Source of the DNA: Oceanicella sp. SM1341
Lineage (GTDB): Bacteria > Pseudomonadota > Alphaproteobacteria > Rhodobacterales > Rhodobacteraceae
Assembly: GCF_003448965.1 (NCBI RefSeq)
Contig: NZ_QRGC01000019.1
Location: 41,562-105,561 of the forward strand
Direction: 5' to 3'
DNA length: 64,000 nucleotides
In this document: positions 40,465-47,994 of the stretch, piece after piece
Position numbering within the stretch: position 1 is the first letter of the stretch
How the letters are laid out: each line of letters opens with the position of its first letter
Position numbers and translations under genes: made by a program
Notes under the pieces: generated by a model
Database searches by the model: none
What the model was told of the DNA's origin: nothing
What the model saw: the letters and a program-made list of their open reading frames with translations, nothing else

Positions 40465-41777
40465 TGCTCGACTGGACCGTCTCCATCGCCATTCTCGTCG
40501 GCGGCCTGCTGTTTGCCATGGGCATCGGCCTGCCGGTGGCGCTCGCCTTCTTCGCGGTGAACGTGATCGGCGTCTACATCTTCATGGGCGGCTCGCGCGG
40601 CATCGACCAGATGCTGTCCAACGCCACCACCGCCGTCTCCACCTACTCGCTCGCGCCGGTGCCGCTCTTCCTGGTGATGGGCTCGCTGTTCTTCTACTCC
40701 GGCCTCGCGCGCCGGGTGCTCGACGCGATCGACCTGCTGATCGGCCGCCTGCCGGGCCGGCTCTCCTATCTCACCGTCACCTCGGGCACGGTGTTTGCCG
40801 CGCTCTCGGGCTCCAGCCTCGCCAACACCGGCATGCTCGGCTCGCTCATGGTGCCGGAGATGATCGACCGCGGTTACAAGAAGCACATGGCGCTGGGGCC
40901 GATCCTCGGCTCCGGCGGGCTCGCGGTGATCATCCCGCCCTCCACGCTCGCGGTGCTGCTCGGCTCGCTCGCGCGCATCGACATCGGGGCGCTGCTGGTG
41001 GCGGGGCTGATCCCCGGCCTGGTGCTCGCGGTGTTCTACGCCGGGCTCATCTATGCCCAGACCAAGCTCGACCCCGAGGCGGCGCCCTTCTACGAGGTCG
41101 AGGCCATGCCGCTGTCGCGCCGGCTCTGGGTGTTCGCGCGTGACGTGATGCCGATGGCGATCATCATCGCCGCGGTGGTGGGCTCCATCCTCACCGGCAT
41201 CGCCACCCCCACGGAGAGCGGCGCGCTCGGCGTCTTCGCGGTGGGCTTCCTCGCCCTTGCCTTCCGCGCGCTGAACTGGAAGGCGATCGAAAAGGCGGTG
41301 ATCGAGGCCGCGCGGGTGACCGGCATGACCTTCCTGCTCATCACCGCCTCCTCCACCTTCGCGCAGTTGCTCGCCTTCTCGGGTGCGAGCTCGGGGCTGG
41401 TGCGGTGGGCGACGGGGATGGAGATGGGCCCCACCCAGATGCTCCTCGTGATGCTGCTGATCCTCTTCGTGCTCGGCATGTTCATGGACCAGGTGTCGAT
41501 GATGCTCATCACCCTGCCGGTGTTCGTGCCGCTCGCCGCCAGCCTGCATTTCGACATGGTGTGGTGGGGGCTGATCATGCTGCTGATGCTCGAGGTGTCC
41601 TTCACCACGCCGCCCTTCGGCCTGCTGCTGTTCGTGATGCAGGGCGTGGCGCCACCGGGCACCAGCCTTGCCGAGGTGGCCAAGGCCGCCCTGCCCTACA
41701 TGCTCTGCGTCTTCCTGCTCATCGCCCTGCTCATCGTCTTTCCGCCGCTCGCCACCTGGCTGCCGGCGATCATGTGA
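40464..41777 (+). CDS. TRAP transporter large permease, DctM family (operon 2)
   Basis: 437 aa, about 12 membrane helices. Family segments are YSLAPVPLFLVMGSLFFYSGL, LGSGGLAVIIPPSTLAVLLGS, GIATPTESGALGVF and LEVSFTTPPFGLLLFVMQG. ATG 40464 is coupled to the dctQ stop, with GGGAGG at 8 bases. It completes the importer of the catabolic operon. Confidence 0.95.
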   Translation: MLDWTVSIAILVGGLLFAMGIGLPVALAFFAVNVIGVYIFMGGSRGIDQMLSNATTAVSTYSLAPVPLFLVMGSLFFYSGLARRVLDAIDLLIGRLPGRLSYLTVTSGTVFAALSGSSLANTGMLGSLMVPEMIDRGYKKHMALGPILGSGGLAVIIPPSTLAVLLGSLARIDIGALLVAGLIPGLVLAVFYAGLIYAQTKLDPEAAPFYEVEAMPLSRRLWVFARDVMPMAIIIAAVVGSILTGIATPTESGALGVFAVGFLALAFRALNWKAIEKAVIEAARVTGMTFLLITASSTFAQLLAFSGASSGLVRWATGMEMGPTQMLLVMLLILFVLGMFMDQVSMMLITLPVFVPLAASLHFDMVWWGLIMLLMLEVSFTTPPFGLLLFVMQGVAPPGTSLAEVAKAALPYMLCVFLLIALLIVFPPLATWLPAIM

Positions 41778-41788
41778 GGACCCCCGTC

Positions 41789-42874
41789 ATGACCCATCCC
41801 ATGCATGGCGCGAACCGCTTCAAGCTCGGCATCTTCTCGGCCAATGCCGATGGCGGGCTCACCCTCACGAAGGTGCCCGAGCGCTGGCCCGCCCGCTGGC
41901 CGGAGATCGTGCAGGTGGTGCAGATGGCCGATGCGGCGGGCATCGAGTTCTTCCTGCCCATCGCGCGCTGGAAGGGCTTCGAGGGCGAGACCAACTCGCG
42001 CCAACATTCCTTCGAGACCTTCACCTTCGCCGCGGCGCTGGCGGGGGTGACGCGCAACATCGCGCTGTTCTCCACCGTGCATGTGCCGATGGTCCACCCG
42101 ATCTTCGCCGCGAAGGCGCTGGCGACCGTCGACCATGCCTCGGGCGGGCGCGCGGGCCTCAACATCGTGGCGGGCTGGAACCCCGACGAGTTCGCCATGT
42201 TCGGGCTGGAGCGCACCGACGCGCCCTACGAGCAGGCGGCGGAGTGGATCTCGCTCATCGAGCGTCTCTACACCGCGCCGGAGCCCTTTGACTTCGAAGG
42301 AAAGTTCTACTCGGTGAAGGGCGCCGTCACGGCGCCGAAATCCCTGCAGTCGCCGCGCCCCGTGGTGCTGAACGCCGCCTTCTCGCCGCCGGGCCGGGCC
42401 TTTGCCGCGGCGCATGCGGATTATCTCTTCACCACCTTCGTGGACATCGAGGGCGGACGGGAGACCATCTCCGACATCTCCGCCCGCGCAGCGGAAGCGG
42501 GGCGTTCGGTGGGCACCTACACCACCACCCATGTCGTCTGCCGCCCCAGCCAGGACGAGGCCGAGGCCTATTACGAGCGCTACGCGGTCACCGAGGCCGA
42601 CCAGGGCGCGCTCGACTACCACACCAGCCAGAAGATGAAGCACGCCGCCTCGCACGACCCCGAGACCTTCGCGCGCCACCAGAAGCGCTTCGCGGGCGGC
42701 GCGGGCACCTACCCGCTGGTGGGCACGCCGGAGCATATCGCCGCCGAGATGGTGCGCATGGCCGACGCCGGTTTCGCCGGCACCACGGTGAGCTTCGTGA
42801 ACTTCCTCGACGAGCTGCCGTATTTCCTCGCGGAGGTGCTGCCGCTCCTGCGCGAGGCGGGGCTGCGGCAATGA
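41789..42874 (+). CDS. LLM-class flavin-dependent monooxygenase, RutA-like
   Basis: 361 aa. The bacterial-luciferase-like TIM barrel has the RutA-type pattern: FKLGIFSANADGG at the start, EFFLPIARWKGFEGETNS, SFETFTFAAALAGVTRNI, then GGRAGLNIVAGWNPDEFAMFG and FEGKFYSVKGA. RutA uses FMNH2 and O2 to open the uracil ring oxidatively; related enzymes attack amides, sulfonates and thioethers. The real substrate here is unknown, and no flavin reductase gene is adjacent. GAGGA is 10 bases before ATG 41789. The stop overlaps the V4R start by 4 bases. Confidence 0.88.
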   Translation: MTHPMHGANRFKLGIFSANADGGLTLTKVPERWPARWPEIVQVVQMADAAGIEFFLPIARWKGFEGETNSRQHSFETFTFAAALAGVTRNIALFSTVHVPMVHPIFAAKALATVDHASGGRAGLNIVAGWNPDEFAMFGLERTDAPYEQAAEWISLIERLYTAPEPFDFEGKFYSVKGAVTAPKSLQSPRPVVLNAAFSPPGRAFAAAHADYLFTTFVDIEGGRETISDISARAAEAGRSVGTYTTTHVVCRPSQDEAEAYYERYAVTEADQGALDYHTSQKMKHAASHDPETFARHQKRFAGGAGTYPLVGTPEHIAAEMVRMADAGFAGTTVSFVNFLDELPYFLAEVLPLLREAGLRQ

Positions 42875-43362
42875 GCTTTCGCGACCGGCTCAGCTTCGAC
42901 GCCGCGCGGGGCGAATACCTCGACAGCGGGATCCGCTACATGATGATCCGCCCCGACGCGCTGATGGGCATCCTCCACGAGCTTCCCGAGGAAAGCCGCC
43001 CGGCGGTGCTCGAGGCCATGGCCCGCTCGATCACGAAGGCCGGCGGCAAGTCCGCCGCCGCCTACCGCGACATGGGCGCGGCGGAGGCCGACGCGCTGCT
43101 CGGCGTCATCGCCGCCACGGCGCCCGAGCTCGGCTGGGGCGTGTGGTCCTTCGCGCGCGGCGCCGATGGCCTCACCCTCACCGTGGCGAACGCCCCCTTC
43201 CCCGCCGGCCACGGCCCCGCCCCCGCCCCGGTCTGCGCCCCGATCCGCGGCATGCTGGGGGCCATCGGCCCCATGGTGCTCGGCGGCCCTGTCCGGGTAG
43301 AAGAGACCGGCTGTGCCGCCTGCGGTGCAGCGCATTGCACCTTCACCATCGCGCCCGCCTGA
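42871..43362 (+). CDS. Stand-alone V4R-domain (4-vinyl reductase-like) protein
   Basis: 163 aa. The C-terminal 75 residues match the V4R small-ligand-binding domain: LTVANAPFP, PVCAPIRGMLGAIGPMVLGG, VEETGCAACGAAHCTFTI. The two C-terminal cysteine positions characteristic of V4R are present. V4R domains bind hydrocarbons or other small molecules in regulators and in tetrapyrrole and methanogen proteins. Here there is no DNA-binding or other domain. It is coupled by ATGA to the monooxygenase, so a role in holding a substrate or intermediate, or in sensing, is inferred. Confidence 0.8.
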   Translation: MSFRDRLSFDAARGEYLDSGIRYMMIRPDALMGILHELPEESRPAVLEAMARSITKAGGKSAAAYRDMGAAEADALLGVIAATAPELGWGVWSFARGADGLTLTVANAPFPAGHGPAPAPVCAPIRGMLGAIGPMVLGGPVRVEETGCAACGAAHCTFTIAPA

Positions 43363-43382
43363 CCCCCTCCGAGGTACCTTCA

Positions 43383-44768
43383 ATGTCCGACGTTCTTTCC
43401 CAGCTTCTCGAAGCCCTCGGCCCCGACGTGGTGAGCACGGGCGATGCCATCCCCGCCCGCTACCGGCACGACTGGTCGGGCCTGCCGCCGGTGCAGCCGC
43501 TCGCCCTGCTGCGCCCGCGCAGCACGGAAGAGGTGTCGAAAGCCCTCGCGATCTGCAACGCCACCGGCACGCCGGTGACACCGCAGGGCGGGCTCACCGG
43601 CATCTCGGGTGGCGCGCACCCGGATGCCGCCGCCGTCTCGCTCTCGCTCGACCGGATGAACCGCATCGAGGGCGTGGACCCCGAAATGGCCACCCTCACG
43701 GTAGAGGCCGGCGTGGTGCTGGAGGCAGCACAGGCCGCCGCCTCCGAGGCCGGGCTGATGCTGGGCTATGACCTGGGCGCCCGCGGCTCCTGCACCGTGG
43801 GCGGCACCATCGCCACCAATGCCGGCGGCAACCAGGTGATCCGCTACGGCATGGCGCGCGAGCACATCCTCGGGCTCGAGGTGGTGCTGGCCGACGGCAC
43901 GGTGGTGAACGCGATGAACCGGATGATCAAGAACAACGCCGGGCTCGACACCAAGCAGCTCTTCATCGGCTCCGAGGGCCTGCTGGGCGTGGTGACGCGC
44001 GCGGTGCTGCGCCTGCAGCCGCGCCCGCCCTTCACCGCCACCGCCTTCTGCGGCTGCCCCGACCTGCCCGCCGGCCTGCGCCTGCTGCAGGCCGCGCGCA
44101 AGGCGCTGGGGCCCGCGCTCACCTCCTTCGAGGTGATGTGGCCGAGCTTCTACCACTTCATGTCCGACGGCACCCACCAGCGCCGCATCCTCGCCGAGGA
44201 GCACGGCATCTACGTGATCGTCGAAGCCTCCGCCTTCACCGAAACCGCGGCGCGCGAGATGCTCGAGACCTGCCTCGGCGCGGCGATGGAGGAGGGCGAC
44301 GTGACCGATGCCGTGCTCGCCGCCTCCGGCAAGGACGAGCGCGCGCTCTGGGCGGTGCGCGAGAGCGTGGCCGAGTATCCCAACCTGATGGGCCCGATCA
44401 ACGCCTTCGACATCGGCATCCCGCTCGAGCGGATGGCCGAGGCGGTCGCGGCGCTCGAATCCGGCCTGAAGGCGAAATTCCCCGACGCGATCACCCTGTC
44501 CTACGGCCATATCGGCGACAGCAACCTCCATCTCGTGGTGAACGTGCCCTCCGCCGGCCAGCAGCAGCCGGACAAGGAGATCAAGGGCTTCGTCTACGGC
44601 ATGACGCGTGATCTTGCCGGCACCATCTCGGCCGAGCACGGGCTGGGGCTGATCAAGCGCGCCTATCTCGGCTACAGCCGCACCCCCGAGGAGATCGCGC
44701 TGATGCGCCAGGTGAAGGCGGCGCTCGACCCCAACAACATCCTCAACCCCACGAAGGCCTTCGCATGA
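43383..44768 (+). CDS. FAD-dependent D-2-hydroxyacid dehydrogenase (GlcD/D2HGDH-like)
   Basis: 461 aa. FAD_binding_4 domain: VTPQGGLTGISGGAHPDAAAV and the flavin-anchoring ARGSCTVGGTIATNAGGNQV. The FAD-oxidase C domain has YGHIGDSNLHLVVNV and SAEHGLGLIKRAYLGYS, as in D-2-hydroxyglutarate and D-lactate dehydrogenases. It should oxidise a D-2-hydroxy acid to the 2-oxo acid, passing electrons to an ETF or quinone. GAGGTACC precedes ATG 43383. Its stop overlaps the aldolase ATG by 4 bases. Confidence 0.92.
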   Translation: MSDVLSQLLEALGPDVVSTGDAIPARYRHDWSGLPPVQPLALLRPRSTEEVSKALAICNATGTPVTPQGGLTGISGGAHPDAAAVSLSLDRMNRIEGVDPEMATLTVEAGVVLEAAQAAASEAGLMLGYDLGARGSCTVGGTIATNAGGNQVIRYGMAREHILGLEVVLADGTVVNAMNRMIKNNAGLDTKQLFIGSEGLLGVVTRAVLRLQPRPPFTATAFCGCPDLPAGLRLLQAARKALGPALTSFEVMWPSFYHFMSDGTHQRRILAEEHGIYVIVEASAFTETAAREMLETCLGAAMEEGDVTDAVLAASGKDERALWAVRESVAEYPNLMGPINAFDIGIPLERMAEAVAALESGLKAKFPDAITLSYGHIGDSNLHLVVNVPSAGQQQPDKEIKGFVYGMTRDLAGTISAEHGLGLIKRAYLGYSRTPEEIALMRQVKAALDPNNILNPTKAFA

Positions 44769-45523
44769 GCCGTGTCTCCCTGCGCCCGGCGCTTGCCGCC
44801 GGCACGCCGCTGATCGGCGCCTTCGCCGCCATTCCCAGCCCGATGACGGTGGAGATCCTCGCCGCATCGGGCCCGGATTTCCTGTGCATCGACGGCGAGC
44901 ACAGCCCCATCGCCGGCGAGCGGCTGGAGAACATGCTGCGCGCGGCGCAGGTGCATGGCGTGCCCGCCCTTGTGCGCGTGCCCGGCCATGCGCCAGAGGC
45001 GATCGCCGCGGCGCTCGACGCGGGCGCGGCCGGCATCCTGGCACCCCGGGTCTCCACCGTGGCCGAGGCACGCGCGGTGATCGAGGCCGCCCGCTACCCC
45101 GCCCTCGGCAAGCGCGGCGCCGGGCCCGGCCGGGCGGCACTTTACGGCCCCGGCATCCCGGACTACATCGCTCGGGCCAATGACGAGACCGTGCTCGCGG
45201 TGCAGTTCGAGACGGCGGAGGCGGTGGAGAACGCGGCCGAGATCCTCGCCCTGCCCGGCATCGACCTCGCCTTCATCGGCCCGGGCGACCTCGCGGTGAC
45301 GCTTGCCGCCTCCGGCCGCCCCGGCCAGGGCGCGCTCGACGCCGCGATCGCCAGCCTTGCGGCCGAGATCGCCGCCTCGCCGGTGGCCGCCGGCATCTTC
45401 GCCGGCACCCCCGAGGAGGCCCGCGCCCGCATCGCCTCCGGCATCCCCTTCGTGATCATGGGCTCGGATTCGATGGTGCTGGGCGAAGCGCTGCGCAGCC
45501 GGTTCCACGCCGCGCGCGCCTGA
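44765..45523 (+). CDS. HpcH/HpaI-family class II aldolase
   Basis: 252 aa. Matches HpaI landmarks: GAFAAIPSPMTVEILAASG, FLCIDGEHSPI, ALVRVPGH, KRGAGPGRAALYG, VQFETAEAVENAAEIL and DLAFIGPGDLAVTL. The metal-dependent family cleaves 4-hydroxy-2-oxo acids to pyruvate (or a homologous 2-oxo acid) and an aldehyde. As the last gene it probably supplies the terminal cleavage of the pathway, taking the oxo acid made by the flavoprotein just upstream. A 13-bp hairpin follows. Confidence 0.92.
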   Translation: MSRVSLRPALAAGTPLIGAFAAIPSPMTVEILAASGPDFLCIDGEHSPIAGERLENMLRAAQVHGVPALVRVPGHAPEAIAAALDAGAAGILAPRVSTVAEARAVIEAARYPALGKRGAGPGRAALYGPGIPDYIARANDETVLAVQFETAEAVENAAEILALPGIDLAFIGPGDLAVTLAASGRPGQGALDAAIASLAAEIAASPVAAGIFAGTPEEARARIASGIPFVIMGSDSMVLGEALRSRFHAARA

Positions 45524-45530
45524 GCGACGA

Positions 45531-45559
45531 GCGCCGGAGCAGGCCGCCTGCTCCGGTGC
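45531..45559 (+). terminator. Hairpin terminator of the catabolic operon
   Basis: GCGCCGGAGCAGG / CCTGCTCCGGTGC, a 13-bp stem with one G-U pair and loop CCG, starting 8 bases after the aldolase stop. Confidence 0.7.
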
Positions 45560-45681
45560 GCCTCGCCCCCGCCCCGCCCCGCCCCGCAGCGCGGGCAAGC
45601 GAAGGTATGCTCCCCATCGGCCGCCGCCACGGAGCCGCGGCCCCGGCAGGAGGTCGCACCGCGGTCGGCCTCTCTTGCGCC

Positions 45682-45767
45682 GGGCCGGAGCCCTCCCGCC
45701 CTCCGTCGACCCGCCCTTCGGGCGCGTCTCCTGCGGTTTGGGCCCGGCCGCGCTGTCGCGCGGCAGG
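45682..45767. repeat. Dispersed double-hairpin repeat, copy A
   Basis: Aligns with 49428-49514 at roughly 90% identity. Hairpin 1 is CGCCC-TTC-GGGCG (45712-45724) and hairpin 2 is GCCGCGC-TGTC-GCGCGGC (45747-45764). The linker TCTCCTGCGGTTTGGGCC between them is identical in both copies. Weaker similarity extends upstream to about 45639. Confidence 0.75.
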
Positions 45768-46030
45768 AGGTCCTGTGGCAGCGGTGAGGCCCGCGCCGGC
45801 CCTGAGACAGCGCGGAGGCCGCGCCAGGCGGCGGAGCCGTGCGGGTGGTGCCCCGGGGGCAGCATGAAGAGAGGCGGGATGGCCAGGAAGGGCCCGGCGA
45901 TCGCCCTGCGCCCTGGCGGCGGAAAGAGCCGGGCGAGGGCAGACAGCCTCCCGGCCTTGTTTCCCCCCCGCCAGCACCGCCGCACCTCATCCCGCTGGCA
46001 GAGCATGCCGCCGCGGGCCCGTCCGCCGCA

Positions 46031-46156
46031 GCCGGGAGCCGGGAGCCGGGAGCCGGAAGCCGGAAGCCGGAAGCCGGAAGCCGGAAGCCGGAAGCCGGAA
46101 GCCGGAAGCCGGAAGCCGGAAGCCGGAAGCCGGAAGCCGGAAGCCGGAAGCCGGAA
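46031..46156. repeat. 18-copy heptanucleotide tandem repeat (GCCGGRA)
   Basis: Three units of GCCGGGA (46031-46051) are followed by fifteen perfect units of GCCGGAA (46052-46156), then a partial GC. There are no interruptions. The unit is not a multiple of three, so any reading frame through it repeats every 21 bases and frame changes with each unit gained or lost. It lies in a gene-poor gap and no gene was found to contain it. Confidence 0.97.
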
Positions 46157-46593
46157 GCGCGCATGCCTATGCTCGAACGCCCGTGCAAGACCCATTCTGA
46201 CGGCGCATTTGAAGAACCTACCGCCGCCGCCCAAGGGGCATGTTTGCAACGCCTCCGCCGCGCGCGGAGGGCCGCGCCCGACCCTGGGCGGGCGCGCGCC
46301 ACGCGTGTGGTCAGCGGTTTATCCCGAAAGCCCCGGACGACGGCTGAACCCCGACCGACATCGCCATCGCGCCCTCCCGGGGGGGGAGGGTCGGGCGCGG
46401 CCCGGGCTGGTCGCCCGGGCGGAAGGGAAAAGCTGCAGGTGCAGCGCAACACCGCCGTACGGCAGAGGGTGAGCTGTGCCCCCCGGGTGCCGCAAGGGGC
46501 GGAGGCCCTCCGGGGCCTTCGCCACGCCCGGCGAGCTGCGGGGGCGCAAGACCCCTCGGCGAGGCGGGCGTTCCGCCGGGCCGGGGCCGGGCG

Positions 46594-46866
46594 TCACATG
46601 CCCAGCGCTTCCTTGTAGAGCTCGAGCACGGCCTCCTCCTCGGAGATCTCCTGCGGGTCCTTCTTGCGCAGCGAGATGATCTTGCGCAGCACCTTGGTGT
46701 CGTAACCGCGGGCCTTTGCCTCGGCCATCACCTCCTTCTGCTGGTCGGCGATGTCCTTCTTCTCGGCATCGAGCCGCTCGAAGCGCTCGATGAACTGGCG
46801 CAACTCGCCCGCCGTGACGCGGTACTGGGAGGGGGCACCCTCGTGCTCTTCGATGATCTCGTCCAT
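46594..46866 (-). CDS. gapR: GapR-family (DUF2312) nucleoid-associated protein
   Basis: 90 aa, highly charged and helical. The DUF2312 core ELRQFIERFERLDAEKKDI, EVMAEAKARGYDTKVLRKIISLRKKD and EEAVLELYKEAL is continuous. Caulobacter GapR forms a clamp around overtwisted DNA ahead of replication and transcription and is needed for normal growth. The N-terminal 12 residues are acidic and variable. ATG 46866 is the only reasonable start. It is transcribed towards the repeat-rich gap. Confidence 0.93.
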   Translation of the reverse strand: MDEIIEEHEGAPSQYRVTAGELRQFIERFERLDAEKKDIADQQKEVMAEAKARGYDTKVLRKIISLRKKDPQEISEEEAVLELYKEALGM

Positions 46867-47001
46867 CCGTGTCGTCCTGCATGGAAAGGGGAAGCGCGGA
46901 CCCTACAAAGACCGCCGCCCGCCCGCAAGGGCTTGCCAGGCCCCGCCCGCGTCTCTATGCGGGCAGCCACCCACGCCGCAGCCCCCGGAGGAGGCCCGAC
47001 C

Positions 47002-47220
47002 ATGACCGCCCTGCTCATCATCGGCATCCTGATGGCCCTCGCCGGCATCGGCGGCCTCGGCTGGTGCGTGGTCCGCGCCCGCGCCCTGCAGCGCAGCGAT
47101 CTTTCGCCCGAGGAGGCGAAGGTGGAGATGCGCCGGCTCGTGGCGGTGAACCTCGGCTCGATCTCCACCGGCTTCCTCGGGGCGGCTCTGGTGCTCGCCG
47201 CCCTCATCCTCGGGGTCTGA
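47002..47220 (+). CDS. Small two-helix membrane protein, uncharacterised
   Basis: 72 aa. Two hydrophobic helices (about residues 3-24 and 48-70) flank a short charged cytosolic or periplasmic loop (RSDLSPEEAKVEMRR). GGAGGAGG precedes the ATG by 11 bases, supporting translation. No family is recognised. It diverges from gapR across 135 bases and ends 3 bases before the stop of the convergent hydrolase. Confidence 0.7.
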   Translation: MTALLIIGILMALAGIGGLGWCVVRARALQRSDLSPEEAKVEMRRLVAVNLGSISTGFLGAALVLAALILGV

Positions 47221-47223
47221 GCC

Positions 47224-47994
47224 TCAGCCGAGGCTCTCGGTCACCTCCGACACGGCGCCCCAAATCAGGTGCAGGTCCGTGGCGGCGGAGAAGCGGTGGT
47301 CGGCCCCCTTCATCACGGTGAGGCGCATGTCGGCCGCCTCGGCATGACTGATCAGGCGCATGGGCACGGAAAGCGCCACGTCGGTGTCTTCCGTGCCGTG
47401 CAGCAGGCGCACCGGGAAGGGCAGCTTCAGCGGGCTGCGCAGCACGAGGTTGCGCCGACCGTCCTCGATCAGCCGGGCGGTGATGATGTAGGGCTCCTCG
47501 GAATAGTCCGACGGCAGGGCCACGCGGCCGGTCGCCTCCATCTCGGCGCGCTGCTTGTCGGAGAAGCCTTCCCACATGCTGTCCTCGGTGAAATCCGGCG
47601 CCGCGGCGATACCCACCAGCCCGGCCACCAGCTCCGGCCGCTCCCGCGCCAGCAGGAGCGAGATCCACCCCCCCATCGAGGAGCCGACGAGGATCTGCGG
47701 CCCCTCGCTCTGCGCCGCAATCACCTCCGCCGCATCCGCCGCCCAGTCTCCGATGCAACCGTCGAGGAAATCCTCAGAGCTCTGCCCGTGGCCGGAATAG
47801 TCGAAGCGCAGGAAGGCCCGGCCCTCCGCCCTCGCCTGCGCCTCGAGCCAGATCGCCTTGGTGCCCTCCATGTCGGAGCGGAACCCGCCCAGAAACACGA
47901 TCCCCGGGAGATTTGCCCCATCCCCCTCCGGCATGGTTCTGTTATAGGCAATGCGGCGGCCATGGGTCGTGGAATGAAACTGGGGAGCGGTCAT
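47224..47994 (-). CDS. Alpha/beta-hydrolase, ABHD10-like
   Basis: 256 aa. LRFDYSGHGQSSEDF, nucleophile elbow GSSMGGW (Ser at about residue 102) and C-terminal GADHRF histidine, matching bacterial relatives of the mitochondrial thioesterase/esterase ABHD10. It probably hydrolyses a small (thio)ester. The start ATG (47994-47992) shares two bases with the ATG of the divergent glycosyltransferase (47993-47995), so the two genes have no spacer at all. Longer minus-strand frames upstream would overlap the glycosyltransferase and were rejected. Confidence 0.88.
   Translation of the reverse strand: MTAPQFHSTTHGRRIAYNRTMPEGDGANLPGIVFLGGFRSDMEGTKAIWLEAQARAEGRAFLRFDYSGHGQSSEDFLDGCIGDWAADAAEVIAAQSEGPQILVGSSMGGWISLLLARERPELVAGLVGIAAAPDFTEDSMWEGFSDKQRAEMEATGRVALPSDYSEEPYIITARLIEDGRRNLVLRSPLKLPFPVRLLHGTEDTDVALSVPMRLISHAEAADMRLTVMKGADHRFSAATDLHLIWGAVSEVTESLG

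Larger units (their letters stand above)
45560..46593. other. 1-kb gene-poor, repeat-bearing intergenic region
   Basis: No ORF here looks like protein: all frames on both strands are open for long stretches only because stop codons are rare in such G+C-rich DNA. The region contains copy A of the double-hairpin repeat (45682-45767) and the 18-copy heptamer array (46031-46156). It separates the catabolic operon from gapR, which reads towards it. Confidence 0.7.

Noticed and set aside
46031..46156. CRISPR-like or protein-coding repeat array
   Set aside because: The 7-base unit has no spacers, so it is not CRISPR. Frames through it encode 7-residue repeats on both strands, but none has a credible start, ribosome site or non-repeat protein homology.
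44672..46452. Long minus-strand frames with a repeated ASGFRLP sequence
   Set aside because: They arise from the heptamer array read on the opposite strand and continue over the aldolase gene antisense, with no family similarity.
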